A stretch of 48,791 bases of DNA, from the NCBI GenBank assembly GCA_007126095.1, contig SLBZ01000002.1, forward strand, positions 1-48,791. The letters are read 5' to 3'. Within the stretch, counting starts at the first letter, position 1, and every line of letters begins with the position of its first letter. A model generated the notes under the pieces. The model was not told the origin of the DNA. It did no database searches and worked only from the letters and a program-made list of their open reading frames with translations. Below, piece by piece: positions 9,578 to 20,743 of the stretch. Made by a program: the position numbers and the translations under genes. The stretch comes from Aquisalimonas sp. (GTDB taxonomy: Bacteria; Pseudomonadota; Gammaproteobacteria; Nitrococcales; Aquisalimonadaceae).

Positions 9578-9970
9578 CTAGTGCAGCGTGCGCGGGCCGG
9601 CGAGCGTGAACGGCGGAATCTCCGCCGTGAACGTGACGCCGTCGTCCGCGAGAAGTTCGTAGGTGCCGTGCATGCTGCCGACCGGCGTTTCCAGCATGGC
9701 GCCGCTGGTGTAACGGAAGCCGCGTCCCGGCTCCAGATGGGGTTGCTCGCCCACGACCCCTTCGCCACGGACTTCCCGCTCTTCGCCATTGGCGTCGGTA
9801 ATGACCCAGTGGCGGCTGATGAGCCTTGCAGAGACATCGCCCAGGTTGCGGATGGTCACGGTGTAACTGAACACGAAGCGGTCCTCCTCGGGCTCCGATT
9901 CGTCGTCCAGGTAGGCGGGCTCTACGTCCACCTCGATGTGATAGCGCTGTTCGCTGATATCCGTTGTCAT
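9578..9970 (-). CDS. apaG: ApaG protein (DUF525)
   Basis: ApaG is a small all-beta fibronectin-III-like protein of unclear function, encoded next to apaH in most gammaproteobacteria and linked with metal or pyrophosphate binding. The 130-residue product has the family blocks [45 protein letters not shown] and [12 protein letters not shown]. Its ATG (9970) overlaps the tal stop by four bases (ATGA), implying translational coupling with tal. This insertion of tal upstream of apaG differs from the usual rsmA-apaG-apaH order. Confidence 0.96.
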   Translation of the reverse strand: MTTDISEQRYHIEVDVEPAYLDDESEPEEDRFVFSYTVTIRNLGDVSARLISRHWVITDANGEEREVRGEGVVGEQPHLEPGRGFRYTSGAMLETPVGSMHGTYELLADDGVTFTAEIPPFTLAGPRTLH

Positions 9971-11070
9971 GCGGCCAGTGTCTCGGCTTTGTCGTTCAGG
10001 CTGCGCAGCAGGTTGTTGTAAGAGTCGAGAAACGCCTTCACGCCATCGGCCTCCAGGGAGTCGGTCACCGCCCGCAGGTCGATACCGGCGGCCTCGAGCT
10101 GCGCCAGGGTGTCCGGTGCGTCGTTGATGCCGTCGTGGATGCGTGCCCGCGGCTGGCCATGGTCCTTGTAGGCGTCATAGGTCGCCGGCGGCAGGGTGTT
10201 GACCGTGCGGTCACCGACCAGCGCCTCCACGTACTTGACGTCGCTGTAATCCGGGTTCTTGGTGCCGGTGCTCGCCCACAGCAGGCGCTGCTCCTGCGCC
10301 CCCAGTTCGCGCAGGTCGGCAAACCGGCTGCCGTCGAAGACCGACTCGAAGTGCGCGTAGGCGCACTGGGCGTTGGCGATGGCTGCCTTGCCCTGAAGGG
10401 TCGTGCCGGCGCCGGTGAGCTGGGGGTCGATGGCGCTGTCCACGCGGCTGACGAAAAAGCTCGCCACGGACCGGACGTGCGCCACGGGCTCGCCACGGCG
10501 TGCGCGCTGCTGCAGACCGGCCAGGTAGGCGTCCACCACCTCGCTGTAGCGCTGCAGCGAAAACAGCAGGGTGACGTTGACGTTGATGCCGTCGGCGATC
10601 AGCGCCTCAATGGCTGGCACCCCTGCTGCGGTGGCGGGAACCTTGACCATGACGTTGGGCCGGTCGAGCCAGGCCCAAAGACGGCGGGCCTCCGCGATTG
10701 TGCCGTCGGTGTCATGGGCCAGCGCGGGGGACACCTCCATGCTGACCATGCCATCGGTGCCGTCCGTGCGATCGTGGACCGGCTTGAGGACGTCGGCCGC
10801 ATCGCGGATGTCGGCCACGGCGAGATGATTGAACAGCTCCGCTGCCGTGAGCTCCGGCTCCTCCCGGAGTGCGCCCGCGATGGCGCTGTCGTAGGTGTCA
10901 CCACCCGAGATGGCCTTGTCGAAAATGGTCGGGTTGGACGTCACCCCGCGGAGGCCGTCTTCAGTGACCAGGCGAGTGAGTTCACCCGAGGTCAGCATGT
11001 CCCGGTGGATGTTGTCGTACCAGACGCTCTGTCCCAGCGTGCCCAGCTGTTTCAGGGGATTCGTGCTCAT
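9967..11070 (-). CDS. tal: transaldolase (long form)
   Basis: Transaldolase transfers dihydroxyacetone between sedoheptulose-7-phosphate and glyceraldehyde-3-phosphate in the pentose phosphate pathway. The 367-residue protein is the longer type, starting with LGQSVWYDNIHRDML and GVTSNPTIFDKAI. The Schiff-base lysine lies in RPNVMVKVPATAAG, and SVASFFVSRVDSAID and LLWASTGTKNPDYSDV are also family motifs. The ATG at 11070 fits the family start; upstream codons in the open frame look non-coding. Its stop overlaps the apaG start (ATGA). Upstream lies a 7-bp GC hairpin (11112-11131). Finding tal between the stress protein gene and apaG is an insertion into a cluster that normally runs rsmA-apaG-apaH. 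Confidence 0.95.
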   Translation of the reverse strand: MSTNPLKQLGTLGQSVWYDNIHRDMLTSGELTRLVTEDGLRGVTSNPTIFDKAISGGDTYDSAIAGALREEPELTAAELFNHLAVADIRDAADVLKPVHDRTDGTDGMVSMEVSPALAHDTDGTIAEARRLWAWLDRPNVMVKVPATAAGVPAIEALIADGINVNVTLLFSLQRYSEVVDAYLAGLQQRARRGEPVAHVRSVASFFVSRVDSAIDPQLTGAGTTLQGKAAIANAQCAYAHFESVFDGSRFADLRELGAQEQRLLWASTGTKNPDYSDVKYVEALVGDRTVNTLPPATYDAYKDHGQPRARIHDGINDAPDTLAQLEAAGIDLRAVTDSLEADGVKAFLDSYNNLLRSLNDKAETLAA

Positions 11071-11374
11071 GGGGCGAAAAGGCCTCAACCTGCGCTGCGT
11101 GTCATGATAGGCCGGCGGCAGACACCGCCGGTGACTTGGACTGTGTAGTCTAACGGTTTGAGTGCGCCCCAAAAAGGGTGGTGCCGTCGGGGGTGGTCCG
11201 AGCATCGCTGATCTGAGAAACTGATCGGCCGACCGGGGTGGGCGATGCGTCCCGATCACGAGGCCCGGTCATTGAGCGGAGACTCAAGCAGGGCGATTCG
11301 CTGCCGATACCAAGAATAGAACCCGTGACCGGAAACGGATCCGGACAGGGCATAAGAGAAAGCAAGTCAAGCTT
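11071..11374. other. 304-bp gene-free region between tal and the small ORF
   Basis: It holds the presumed tal leader, including the inverted repeat CCGGCGG-CAGACA-CCGCCGG (11112-11131) and, on the minus strand just after it, a TATCAT that could be a -10. I found no convincing -35. The rest (about 11140-11370) has no ORF with coding character, no tRNA and no clear terminator. A TTGAG-CTCAA dyad is visible near 11273-11288. It may contain a promoter for the 28-codon ORF at 11375 or a small RNA, but nothing decides this. Confidence 0.6.
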
Positions 11375-11461
11375 ATGAAAAACAATCACTTCAGAAAGCC
11401 CGATCCGCTGCTGATGCTGGCGATTGCCGTTGTCGTGGGCGTGCTGCTGGTGGTGCTCTGA
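11375..11461 (+). CDS. putative 28-residue single-helix membrane protein
   Basis: An ATG at 11375 opens a short frame with a polar basic start (MKNNHFRKPDPLL), then an uninterrupted hydrophobic stretch (MLAIAVVVGVLL and VVL), and a TGA at 11459-11461. This is the layout of a small single-pass inner-membrane protein. The frame lies in a 414-bp gap otherwise without genes and converges on the universal stress protein gene, 23 bp away. The upstream region is purine-rich (AAGAGAAAGCAAG) but lacks a strong Shine-Dalgarno at optimal spacing. It is too short for length statistics; the composition argues for it, the weak ribosome site against. No function is proposed. Confidence 0.45.
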   Translation: MKNNHFRKPDPLLMLAIAVVVGVLLVVL

Positions 11462-11484
11462 CAGGTCGCCACGCGCTCCGCGTG

Positions 11485-11916
11485 TTAGAGGCGGACGGCG
11501 AGCACGTCGCAGGGTGCGCCGTGCAGAACGGCGTTGGCCGTCGACCCGAGCAGTAGCGCAAGGCCATGCCGGCCATGGCTGCCGACCACGATCAGGTCGG
11601 CGGCGATGCTTTCGGCGTGTTCGAGAATCTCCTGCTTGGTGTAGCCGGCGGCAACAGTCCGCTGCGCGGTTTCCAGCCCCTCTGCGCGGGCATACTCCAG
11701 CAGGCGCTCCTCCGCCGTGGTGACCATCTCCTGATGCAACTCCGCCTGGGGCGGGCCGAGAAACTCGCCGGCCGCGTCGATGGGGATGTGTTCCACCACG
11801 TGAATCAAGTGCAGTGCTGCGTCGCTGGCGTAGGCAAGCTGGCGGGCCCGCGCCGCGATGCGGCTGGCGTCCGGAGTGAAGTCGACGGCCAGAAGGATGG
11901 TGTTGTACGGCGTCAC
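11485..11916 (-). CDS. universal stress protein (UspA family)
   Basis: The 143-residue protein has one Usp domain. It opens NTILLAVDFTPDA, has a conserved Asp in the first strand, and ends with the nucleotide-binding signature GSHGRHGLALLLGSTANAVL (G-x2-G-x9-G-S/T), so it probably binds ATP. Usp proteins are small cytosolic stress-survival proteins of undefined chemistry. The start is a GTG at 11916 with GGGAG 6-7 nt upstream. On its strand TATACT (11951-11946) is a possible -10, without a good -35. It sits between tal and rsmA. Confidence 0.93.
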   Translation of the reverse strand: MTPYNTILLAVDFTPDASRIAARARQLAYASDAALHLIHVVEHIPIDAAGEFLGPPQAELHQEMVTTAEERLLEYARAEGLETAQRTVAAGYTKQEILEHAESIAADLIVVGSHGRHGLALLLGSTANAVLHGAPCDVLAVRL

Positions 11917-11963
11917 CGCGGTCTCCCTGCTGGGGGTTCGCCGTCAGTATAGGGGTGCCAGGG

Positions 11964-12749
11964 CTATGGACGCGAGAGCTCCGCCGCCAGGCGCCGGAAC
12001 GCCGCCAGCCCCAGTTGTTCCGGGCGACTGCCAGGGTTCACGCCACACCGCGCCAGGGCGTCTTCATCCAGCAGGCCGCGCAGTGTCTTGCGGACGGTCT
12101 TGCGCCGCTGGGCAAACGCCGTGGCGACCACGCGGGCCAGCCGCCGGGCCTCGTCCGCGCTGGTCTCGCCGGGCGCGTGGGGGGTCAGGCGGACGATGGC
12201 CGACTCCACGGCCGGCACTGGATGAAACGCGCCCGGGGCGACAGTGAACAGGCGCTCCACCTGGCAGTGATACTGGGTCATGACCGACAGGCGCCCGTAG
12301 GTGCGGCTCCCCGGTGCGGCCGTCATGCGGTCCACCACCTCACGTTGCAGCATGAAGTGCATGTCCCGGATCGCGGACGCGGTGTCGAGCAGGTGGAAGA
12401 TCAGCGGTGTGGAGATGTTGTAGGGCAGGTTGCCCACCAGGCGCAGCTCGGTGCCGTCGTGGCAGCGGCGTACGTCAAAGGACAGGGCGTCCGCCTGATG
12501 CAGCCGGATGGTGCCGTGCGGCGCGCAGGTTTCCTGCAGCGTGGCGATCAGGTCGCGGTCCATCTCGATGGCTTCGAGCGTGCCGCAGGCGCGCAGCAGC
12601 GGCACCGTGAGTGCGCCACGACCAGGGCCGATCTCGACGATGGCGTCACCGGGTTTGGGGGCAATGGCGGCGACGATGCGATCGATGGCGTGGCGATCGT
12701 GCAGGAAGTTCTGGCCGAAGCGCTTTCTCGGGCGGTGGCTCGTGCTCAT
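11964..12749 (-). CDS. rsmA: 16S rRNA (adenine1518/1519-N6)-dimethyltransferase RsmA (KsgA)
   Basis: RsmA dimethylates two adjacent adenines in the 3'-terminal hairpin of 16S rRNA during late 30S assembly. The 261-residue protein shows [11 protein letters not shown] at the N-terminus, the SAM-binding [12 protein letters not shown], the acidic EAIEMDRD, and the catalytic [30 protein letters not shown] and [13 protein letters not shown] follow, as in the family. The ATG at 12749 overlaps the pdxA stop by four bases (ATGA), so it is translationally coupled in the lptD-surA-pdxA-rsmA run. Loss in other bacteria gives kasugamycin resistance. Confidence 0.98.
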   Translation of the reverse strand: MSTSHRPRKRFGQNFLHDRHAIDRIVAAIAPKPGDAIVEIGPGRGALTVPLLRACGTLEAIEMDRDLIATLQETCAPHGTIRLHQADALSFDVRRCHDGTELRLVGNLPYNISTPLIFHLLDTASAIRDMHFMLQREVVDRMTAAPGSRTYGRLSVMTQYHCQVERLFTVAPGAFHPVPAVESAIVRLTPHAPGETSADEARRLARVVATAFAQRRKTVRKTLRGLLDEDALARCGVNPGSRPEQLGLAAFRRLAAELSRP

Positions 12750-13762
12750 GCCGGGGCCGGGTCCGTGTTGCCGTACCGGGCCCGGTGAATCATGTCCCGC
12801 GCGCTGGCCAGCGCGGCGCTGAGGCTGCCCGTGCGGGCCCGTCCGGTGCCTGCCAGGGGCAGCGCCGTGCCATGGTCCACCGAGGTGCGGATGATGGGCA
12901 GGCCCAGGGTGATGTTCACCGCTTCGCCGAAACCGGCGTGCTTGAGAACGGGCAGCCCCTGATCGTGGTACATGGCGAGGACGGCGTCGGCGCCCTCAAG
13001 ATGTTCGGGGGTGAACAGGGTGTCGGCGGGCAATGGCCCGTGCAGGTTCAGACCCTGCCGACGCATGGCGTCCAGTGCCGGTGTGATGATCTCGATCTCT
13101 TCACGGCCAAGATGCCCGTCTTCGCCGGCATGGGGGTTCAGGCCGCAGACCAGAATGCGCGGGTCGGACAGCCCGAACACCCGTCGCAGATCGTGCTCCA
13201 GAATCGTGCACACCGCCGTCAGGCGTTCGGTGGTGATCGCGTCGGCCACATCGCGCAGGGGCAAGTGCGTGGTGACGAGGGCAACGCGCAGGCCGCCGGC
13301 AGCGAGCATCATCACCGGCATCGGCGCCCCGGTCAGTTCGGCAAAATACTCCGTATGCCCGGAGAAGGGCAGGCCCGCGTCGTTGATGACACTCTTCTGC
13401 ACCGGCGCCGTGACCACCGCCCCAAAATCGCCCCGTTGCGCCCCGGTTCCGGCCAGCCTCAGCATTTCCACCACCCCCGGACCGTTGGTCGGGTCCAGTG
13501 TGCCGGGCGTCACCGGGTTGGCAACTGGCGCCGGCAGGACGTTCAGCGCATCCGGCTGCAGCGGGCTGGCGGGCCCTGGCAGCCGGTGCATCTGAATCGG
13601 GCCGATGCCAAGCCGGTCGGCGCGGTCGCGGAGGACATCCGGGTCGCCAACGGCGACCACGTCCGCCAGCTCACCCCGGGCTGCCAGGCTGACAACCAGG
13701 TCGGGGCCGATGCCGGCGGGTTCACCGACCGTCAGTGCAATGACCGGGGCAGGCTGCGTCAT
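12746..13762 (-). CDS. pdxA: 4-hydroxythreonine-4-phosphate dehydrogenase PdxA
   Basis: PdxA oxidises 4-phosphohydroxy-L-threonine in the DXP-dependent route to pyridoxal phosphate. The 338-residue product begins with [14 protein letters not shown], and carries [13 protein letters not shown] and the metal-binding [44 protein letters not shown] and a C-terminal AxxMIHRARY follow, all typical. The start at 13762 is the only good one and lies 3 bp after the surA stop. It shares four bases with rsmA downstream. Confidence 0.98.
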   Translation of the reverse strand: MTQPAPVIALTVGEPAGIGPDLVVSLAARGELADVVAVGDPDVLRDRADRLGIGPIQMHRLPGPASPLQPDALNVLPAPVANPVTPGTLDPTNGPGVVEMLRLAGTGAQRGDFGAVVTAPVQKSVINDAGLPFSGHTEYFAELTGAPMPVMMLAAGGLRVALVTTHLPLRDVADAITTERLTAVCTILEHDLRRVFGLSDPRILVCGLNPHAGEDGHLGREEIEIITPALDAMRRQGLNLHGPLPADTLFTPEHLEGADAVLAMYHDQGLPVLKHAGFGEAVNITLGLPIIRTSVDHGTALPLAGTGRARTGSLSAALASARDMIHRARYGNTDPAPA

Positions 13763-13765
13763 GGC

Positions 13766-15079
13766 TCAGTTGTCCAGGCGGACTTCCACGTAGGCATCGT
13801 CGCGGAGTTCACGCAGCCAGTTCTCCAGGGTCTCCTCGCTGCGACGCTCGCGGATCTGCTGCGCCGCCTGGGCTCGCCGGCGCTCCTGGGTGCTGTCGTG
13901 CTCGCGCCGCTCCTGGACCTGCACGATATGCCAGCCGAACTGGGTCTCGAACGGTTCACTGATCTCGCCCGGCTCCAGGCTGTCCATGGTCTCCTCGAAC
14001 TCCGGCACTAGCTGCCCGGGGCTGACCCAGTCGAGCTCGCCGCCCTGGGATGCGGAGCCCTGGTCGTCCGAGTGCGCACGGGCGAGATCGCCGAAGGACT
14101 CCCCCTGCTCGATGCGGTCCCGCAGGCTTGCCAGGCGGGTGCGCGCGTCTTCGCGGCTGACCACTTCGCTGGGCTGTATGAGGATGTGCCGGGCGCGGGT
14201 CTGCTCGACAATCTCCTGATCGGACGACCGACTGTCCATCAGCTTGACGATGTGAATGCCACTGGAGCTGCGGATCGGGCCGGCAATCTCGCCGCTGTTC
14301 AGGCTCATGACTTCATCCTGGAACATGCTCGGCAGCTCGCCGGCCTGGCGCCAGCCCAGGTCACCGCCTTCCAGGGCGTCCTGGGCGTCCGAGGTCTCGG
14401 CGGCAACGGTGGCGAAGTCCTCGCCGCCGTCACGCAGCCGTGTCAGCAGCTCTTCCGCGCGTCCCTCGACCTCCTCTGCGGCCTCCGGGTCGGTGCCCTC
14501 GGGCAGGCTCAGCAGAATGTGAGCTACCCGGAACTCCATGTCGTCGGAGCGGCCCGCACGGCTCTCCAGAAATTCCTCGATGTCGCGGGAGGTGACCTCG
14601 ATCTGGCGCTGGACCTGCTGCTGATGCAGCCGCTGGAGCTTGATGTCCGTGCGCAGGTCTTCGCGGAACCGGGCAAAGTCCATGCCTTCCTGGGCCACGG
14701 CCTGGCGGAACTGCTGCAGATTCATGTTGTTCTGCTGGGCAATGCGCTGCACGGCTGCATTGAGCGTGTTGTCGTCCACGCCAATGCCCATGCGGTTTGC
14801 CTGCGCCAGTTGCAGGCGCTCCATGATCAGCTGTTCCATGACCTGGTCCACCAGCGCATCCTGCGGGGGTGGCTGCCGGTTCTGGGCCTGCATGCGCTGA
14901 TGCACGGTGGCGATTTCGGCCTCCAGCTCCGAGTGCAGGATGACGTCGTCATTCACCACTGCGACGATCCGGTCCAGTGTCTGTGCCGCGACCGGTGCGG
15001 CCCCGGAGAGAAGCCACGTGACCAGCAGCAGGACTGCCAGCCCCGGGCCGGTTGGTCGAAGCATGTTGTGCCGATCCAT
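13766..15079 (-). CDS. surA: periplasmic peptidyl-prolyl isomerase / outer-membrane protein chaperone SurA
   Basis: SurA escorts unfolded beta-barrel proteins, including LptD, through the periplasm. The 437-residue protein has a signal peptide (LAVLLLVTWLLSGAAPVAA), then the N-domain opening TLDRIVAVVNDDVILHSELE. Two parvulin domains follow, about residues 180-275 (FRVAHILLSLPEG, GDLGWRQAGELP) and 290-385 (ARHILIQPSE, GGELDWVSPGQLVPEF), and then a C-terminal helix. ATG 15079 follows a TTG at 15082; a GGAGG overlapping the lptD stop region lies 8 nt before the TTG and 11 before the ATG, and another ATG exists at 15064. Its position directly after lptD matches their shared pathway. Confidence 0.95.
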   Translation of the reverse strand: MDRHNMLRPTGPGLAVLLLVTWLLSGAAPVAAQTLDRIVAVVNDDVILHSELEAEIATVHQRMQAQNRQPPPQDALVDQVMEQLIMERLQLAQANRMGIGVDDNTLNAAVQRIAQQNNMNLQQFRQAVAQEGMDFARFREDLRTDIKLQRLHQQQVQRQIEVTSRDIEEFLESRAGRSDDMEFRVAHILLSLPEGTDPEAAEEVEGRAEELLTRLRDGGEDFATVAAETSDAQDALEGGDLGWRQAGELPSMFQDEVMSLNSGEIAGPIRSSSGIHIVKLMDSRSSDQEIVEQTRARHILIQPSEVVSREDARTRLASLRDRIEQGESFGDLARAHSDDQGSASQGGELDWVSPGQLVPEFEETMDSLEPGEISEPFETQFGWHIVQVQERREHDSTQERRRAQAAQQIRERRSEETLENWLRELRDDAYVEVRLDN

Positions 15080-15087
15080 CAATCCCG

Positions 15088-17412
15088 TTACCTCCGCCTG
15101 CCGTATCCGAACATGGAGTCTTCCAGAAAGCCCTGGATGTCGTCACCCAGCGAACCGAGGCCGCGCAGCTCGAACTGCAGCATGATCGAGCGTTCCGGCT
15201 CGACTTCCGGCTCTTCCCGGTAATAGCGACCGAGCAGTCTGACACTCCAGCAACAATCGCGATATTGTAGACCGCCAAAGCTTTCCAGTGTTCGATCCTC
15301 GAGCATGGAGTACCGCCACCCGCCAAGCACGTGCCAGCGCGGATGGACCGGCCAGGCCACGCTGATGTCCCGCTGCTCCAGTTCCAGGTCATCGTCGATG
15401 TCCCGCCGGGCCCGGTAGCTGGTGGTGATGATGCTGTCCGGCCGTGGCTGATAACTGAGGCGCACGCCGCTCAGCGACGTGCGCTCGGTATCCGGGTTCC
15501 ACTGAATCTCGGTGCTGGCCCGCAGGTTGTTCGGCAACGTGGCCCGCGCCTCGGCGATGACGTCGGAGTAGTCCCGCTCGTCCTGGGGGCGGGGGTCTCT
15601 GTCCACCATCACCCTTCGGTCCTCGAAGTAGCGCACCTGGGCCACGCCCAGGCGCAGGAATTCCTGGCCGGTCTCGCGGCTGAGAAAGCGGCTGGTCAGC
15701 CCCGCAGTGACCTGGTTGGCGTCACCGACCCGGTCCCGGCCGCTGAAGCGGTTCTCCGAAAAGAACTGGAACAGCCCGGGGACGGCCTCGCCGGTGTCGA
15801 ACAACGGCAGCTCCGACTGGTCGCGTTCGGGAACGTACAGGTAGAACAGGCGCGGCTCCAGGGTCTGTCGCAGGGGGAGGTCGAAGGCGCTGAAGTGGCG
15901 TTCGAACACCAGCCCGGTGTCCAGGCTGGCAACAGGCACCGTGCGGCTCGGGTTCTCGTTGTCGGTGGTGTCCAGGCTGTCGGAATCGGCATTGGAGGCG
16001 CTGTCCAGGTCGTACTGGGTGTGGCGCAGCGTGACTGCCGGGGTGAAGAACCCGGCGAGCCCGACGAAGGGGCGCGACAGACGCGGCGCGATGTCTGCCC
16101 GCACGCCGGTGATGCGTTCGTCCGGTGTCGGGTGGTCGAAGCGGACCAGTTCGCTGTCCGTCTCCAGGCGCAGCCCCAGGGGGCCATCGTCCGGGCGGTG
16201 ATCGAGCTCCAGGCGCGGTAGTCGTTGGTAAGGGCGCTGGGTGCGGCCCAGAGCGGGGTCGACGGTCTGGTAGATCTCCGCCGATGCGACCCCTGAGAGG
16301 CTGTAGGTGTCGTAGCGCAGGCGGCCGCGGGAGCGCAGGTGCCGCGTGGTCGAGGTGCGCAGGCTGTCGCCGAAATCGCGGAAGTACTGATCGTCGCTGA
16401 CCCGGGCCAGTTGCAGGTCACCGCGGACGTTGGGGCTGAAGCGGTGCCGGTGATCCAGCCCGAACTGCCAGCGGTCCTCGCCGGTGCGGTCATCTTCCGG
16501 CAGGTAGCTGCCGTCGACTTCCCCCGAGAACGACGGTTGCAGGTAGCGGAATTCGCCGCCCAGCATGAACCCGCGCCGACTCAGGTAACGCGGCGCCAGG
16601 GTGGCGTCGTAGTTCGGGGCGATGTTCCAGTAGTAGGGCACGGTGATGTCGGTGCCGCTGCGATCCGACTGCCGCAGGGTCGCGGGAAGCAGGCCGCTCT
16701 TGCGCCGGTCGTCGATGGGAAAGTTGACGTACGGCGTGTACGCCACCGGGAAGTCACGCACCGTGAGGCGCGCGTGCCAGGCCTCCCCGGTGCCGGTGTC
16801 GCGATTCAGCCGCACCCGGTCCGCCCGCAGCATCCACGCTTCGTTGCCGGGTTCGCAGGTGGAATAGGTGGTGTCGTGGGCCATGGAGACGCCGGCGTCG
16901 AGCAACTGGATGCGGTCGGCTTCGCCCTGGGTCAGCGTTTCCGGAAGCAGGTAGCGCACCTGGTCCATCTCGCCGGTATCGTCGTCGAGCAGCAGAAACC
17001 CCTGCGACGCGCCAAGCCGCAGCCCGGTCTCGCGGTAACGCAGGTCGCCCAGGGCGTCGGCGCGCTGTTCGCGCTCGTCGAAACGCATGGCATCGGCCCG
17101 CAGCCGCTGATCGGCCCGCTCCAGTTCCACATTGCCGCGCAGGCTGTAGACGCCGACGCCGCCGTCGTAGTCCAGCGTGTCCGCGTCCACGATGGCCTCC
17201 GCCCCTTCACGGGATGGCGCCGAGCGTGTCGCGCCGATCTGTGCGCCGTCCATGGGCGCGATACAGCCGGCCCAGCGGCCGTTGTCGCCGCTCAGTAGCG
17301 GCCACTGCGGGTTGTCGTCGCCGGAGTCGGCGCCCAGGGGCTGAACGCCGACGGCCGTGACCAGTGCTGCGGCAACGAGGCCGTTCCTGATGGCGGGTGT
17401 CGCGAGTGGCAC
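15088..17412 (-). CDS. lptD: LPS-assembly outer-membrane protein LptD
   Basis: LptD is the beta-barrel translocon that, with LptE, inserts lipopolysaccharide into the outer leaflet. From the GTG at 17412 the product has 774 residues. A signal peptide (IRNGLVAAALVTAVGVQPLGA) precedes the N-terminal jellyroll (VDADTLDYDGGVGVYSLRGN), then the barrel from about residue 215 (PYVNFPIDDRRKSGLL, TVPYYWNIAPNYDAT). Four cysteines, C50, C186, C720 and C721, match the disulfide pattern of E. coli LptD (C31, C173, C724, C725). The frame is open to an ATG at 17550, but that start adds an Arg-rich stretch before the signal peptide and leaves only 34 bp to amgK, so the GTG is preferred with moderate certainty. 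Confidence 0.95.
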   Translation of the reverse strand: MPLATPAIRNGLVAAALVTAVGVQPLGADSGDDNPQWPLLSGDNGRWAGCIAPMDGAQIGATRSAPSREGAEAIVDADTLDYDGGVGVYSLRGNVELERADQRLRADAMRFDEREQRADALGDLRYRETGLRLGASQGFLLLDDDTGEMDQVRYLLPETLTQGEADRIQLLDAGVSMAHDTTYSTCEPGNEAWMLRADRVRLNRDTGTGEAWHARLTVRDFPVAYTPYVNFPIDDRRKSGLLPATLRQSDRSGTDITVPYYWNIAPNYDATLAPRYLSRRGFMLGGEFRYLQPSFSGEVDGSYLPEDDRTGEDRWQFGLDHRHRFSPNVRGDLQLARVSDDQYFRDFGDSLRTSTTRHLRSRGRLRYDTYSLSGVASAEIYQTVDPALGRTQRPYQRLPRLELDHRPDDGPLGLRLETDSELVRFDHPTPDERITGVRADIAPRLSRPFVGLAGFFTPAVTLRHTQYDLDSASNADSDSLDTTDNENPSRTVPVASLDTGLVFERHFSAFDLPLRQTLEPRLFYLYVPERDQSELPLFDTGEAVPGLFQFFSENRFSGRDRVGDANQVTAGLTSRFLSRETGQEFLRLGVAQVRYFEDRRVMVDRDPRPQDERDYSDVIAEARATLPNNLRASTEIQWNPDTERTSLSGVRLSYQPRPDSIITTSYRARRDIDDDLELEQRDISVAWPVHPRWHVLGGWRYSMLEDRTLESFGGLQYRDCCWSVRLLGRYYREEPEVEPERSIMLQFELRGLGSLGDDIQGFLEDSMFGYGRRR

Positions 17413-17584
17413 GCGTGCGGTATCCCTGCGTCGGCGTCTTCGTGGGTCGGGGCGACCATGCGTCCCGGGCGGCACGGCCGGGGCCGTATAAGCTCGCACA
17501 CAAGGGGCGTTGCGGCAAACCTGTTCGCACGCGGCGGCGTGCTGGGGCACAATTCCCGCTCACCGGTGAGCAAGGACAATCCCC

Positions 17585-19709
<2,125 letters not shown>

Positions 19710-19766
19710 CAGGCCCGCCCTTCCATGCTGTTTCCATGACAGTGTTATTTTTCGTTCGGAACACAG

Positions 19767-19795
19767 ATTAGCCTGATCCGCCACCGGATTGCCAA
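19767..19795 (-). promoter_or_regulatory. candidate promoter for the hotdog thioesterase gene
   Basis: On the minus strand a near-consensus -35 TTGGCA (19795-19790) is separated by exactly 17 bases from GCTAAT (19772-19767, 4 of 6). Transcription would start near 19760, giving a leader of about 50 nt with an A-rich patch. It lies immediately after the lipB stop, so the thioesterase gene can be expressed apart from the dacA-ybeD-lipB run. Confidence 0.45.
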
Positions 19796-19803
19796 TCACC
19801 TGT

Positions 19804-20442
19804 TCAGTTTGAGGGCGGAAAAGCGGACAGTGCCCGCTCCAGTTCACCTGCCACGGCCCGGGCTGCTTCTGCGGGCGGGAGGTCGATGCCGAGATCACGC
19901 ATGCAGGTCACCGGCAGGCCGGCGTACCCGCACGGATTGATCTGCGAGAACGGGGCGAGGTCCATGTCCACGTTCAGGGCCAGACCGTGATAGCTGGCCC
20001 CGCGGCGCACCCGCAAGCCCACGGAGGCGATCTTGGCGCCGTCGACGTAGACGCCGGGCGCCTCCGCGCGCGGGTAGGCGTCGACGTCGTGAGCGGCGAG
20101 CACGGTGACCACGGCGGACTCGAGGATGGACACCAGGCGGCGGATGCCGAGACCGCGCCGCCGCACATCCACGAGCACGTAGACAACAGCCTGGCCGGGG
20201 CCGTGATAGGTGATCTGGCCGCCCCGATCCACCGGCACCACCGGGATGTCACTGGGTTTGATGAGGTGCTCGGCACGCCCGTTAAGACCCTGCGTGAACA
20301 CCGGGGGGTGCTCCAGCAGCCACAACTCGTCCGCCGTGGACGCCGTGCGTTCTTCCGTGAACTGCTGCATGGCGCGCCAAGTCGGTTCATAGGGAACCCG
20401 TCCGAGTTCCCGCCAGTGGATGTGGCCCGACGGGGTGTTCAC
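19804..20442 (-). CDS. lipB: lipoyl(octanoyl) transferase LipB
   Basis: LipB moves octanoyl from octanoyl-ACP to the E2 and GcvH lipoyl domains, the first step of endogenous lipoylation. The 212-residue protein has [16 protein letters not shown], the [12 protein letters not shown] signature, the catalytic Lys in [18 protein letters not shown], and the catalytic Cys in [10 protein letters not shown]. The ATG at 20442 overlaps the ybeD stop (ATGA). The ybeD-lipB pair and its position next to dacA and the rod-shape genes are the usual gammaproteobacterial order; lipA, often next, is not in the window. Confidence 0.97.
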   Translation of the reverse strand: MNTPSGHIHWRELGRVPYEPTWRAMQQFTEERTASTADELWLLEHPPVFTQGLNGRAEHLIKPSDIPVVPVDRGGQITYHGPGQAVVYVLVDVRRRGLGIRRLVSILESAVVTVLAAHDVDAYPRAEAPGVYVDGAKIASVGLRVRRGASYHGLALNVDMDLAPFSQINPCGYAGLPVTCMRDLGIDLPPAEAARAVAGELERALSAFPPSN

Positions 20443-20711
20443 AGCGTCATGACGACCTGGTCATCGGCATGCAGGCTCTGGTACACGGCGTCCAGCTGGC
20501 GCTTGCTGGTAGCGGTGACCGTCACGGTGACCGAGACGTAGGTGCCGCGACTGCTGGAGGCGGTACTCACCTGATCGTCGCTCACGTCAGGCACGTGCGC
20601 CCGCACCAACTCGAGCACGTGCAGCACGAATCCCGGATCCGCCGGACCCATGGCCTTGATGGGGAAATCGCAAGGGAACTCGAGCAGGGTTTCGTCGTCT
20701 TGGGTACTCAT
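20439..20711 (-). CDS. ybeD: YbeD-like DUF493 protein
   Basis: The 90-residue protein has the DUF493 layout: [15 protein letters not shown] at the start, [15 protein letters not shown], then [19 protein letters not shown]. The fold is a small ferredoxin-like alpha/beta domain. It is conserved next to lipB and has been suggested to be regulatory (ACT-like), with no proven function. ATG 20711 is the family start; the longer upstream frame runs through the dacA-ybeD hairpin and is not coding. It overlaps lipB by 4 bp. A 13-bp stem-loop lies between dacA and this gene. Confidence 0.93.
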   Translation of the reverse strand: MSTQDDETLLEFPCDFPIKAMGPADPGFVLHVLELVRAHVPDVSDDQVSTASSSRGTYVSVTVTVTATSKRQLDAVYQSLHADDQVVMTL

Positions 20712-20743
20712 TGCGGGAGCCTGTCTGGCAAGTGCTACCCCCA

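Noticed and set aside
17413..17550. Upstream ATG (17550) as the lptD start
   Set aside because: It would place an Arg-rich, non-conserved 46-residue extension before a good signal peptide and leave only 34 bp to the divergent amgK start.
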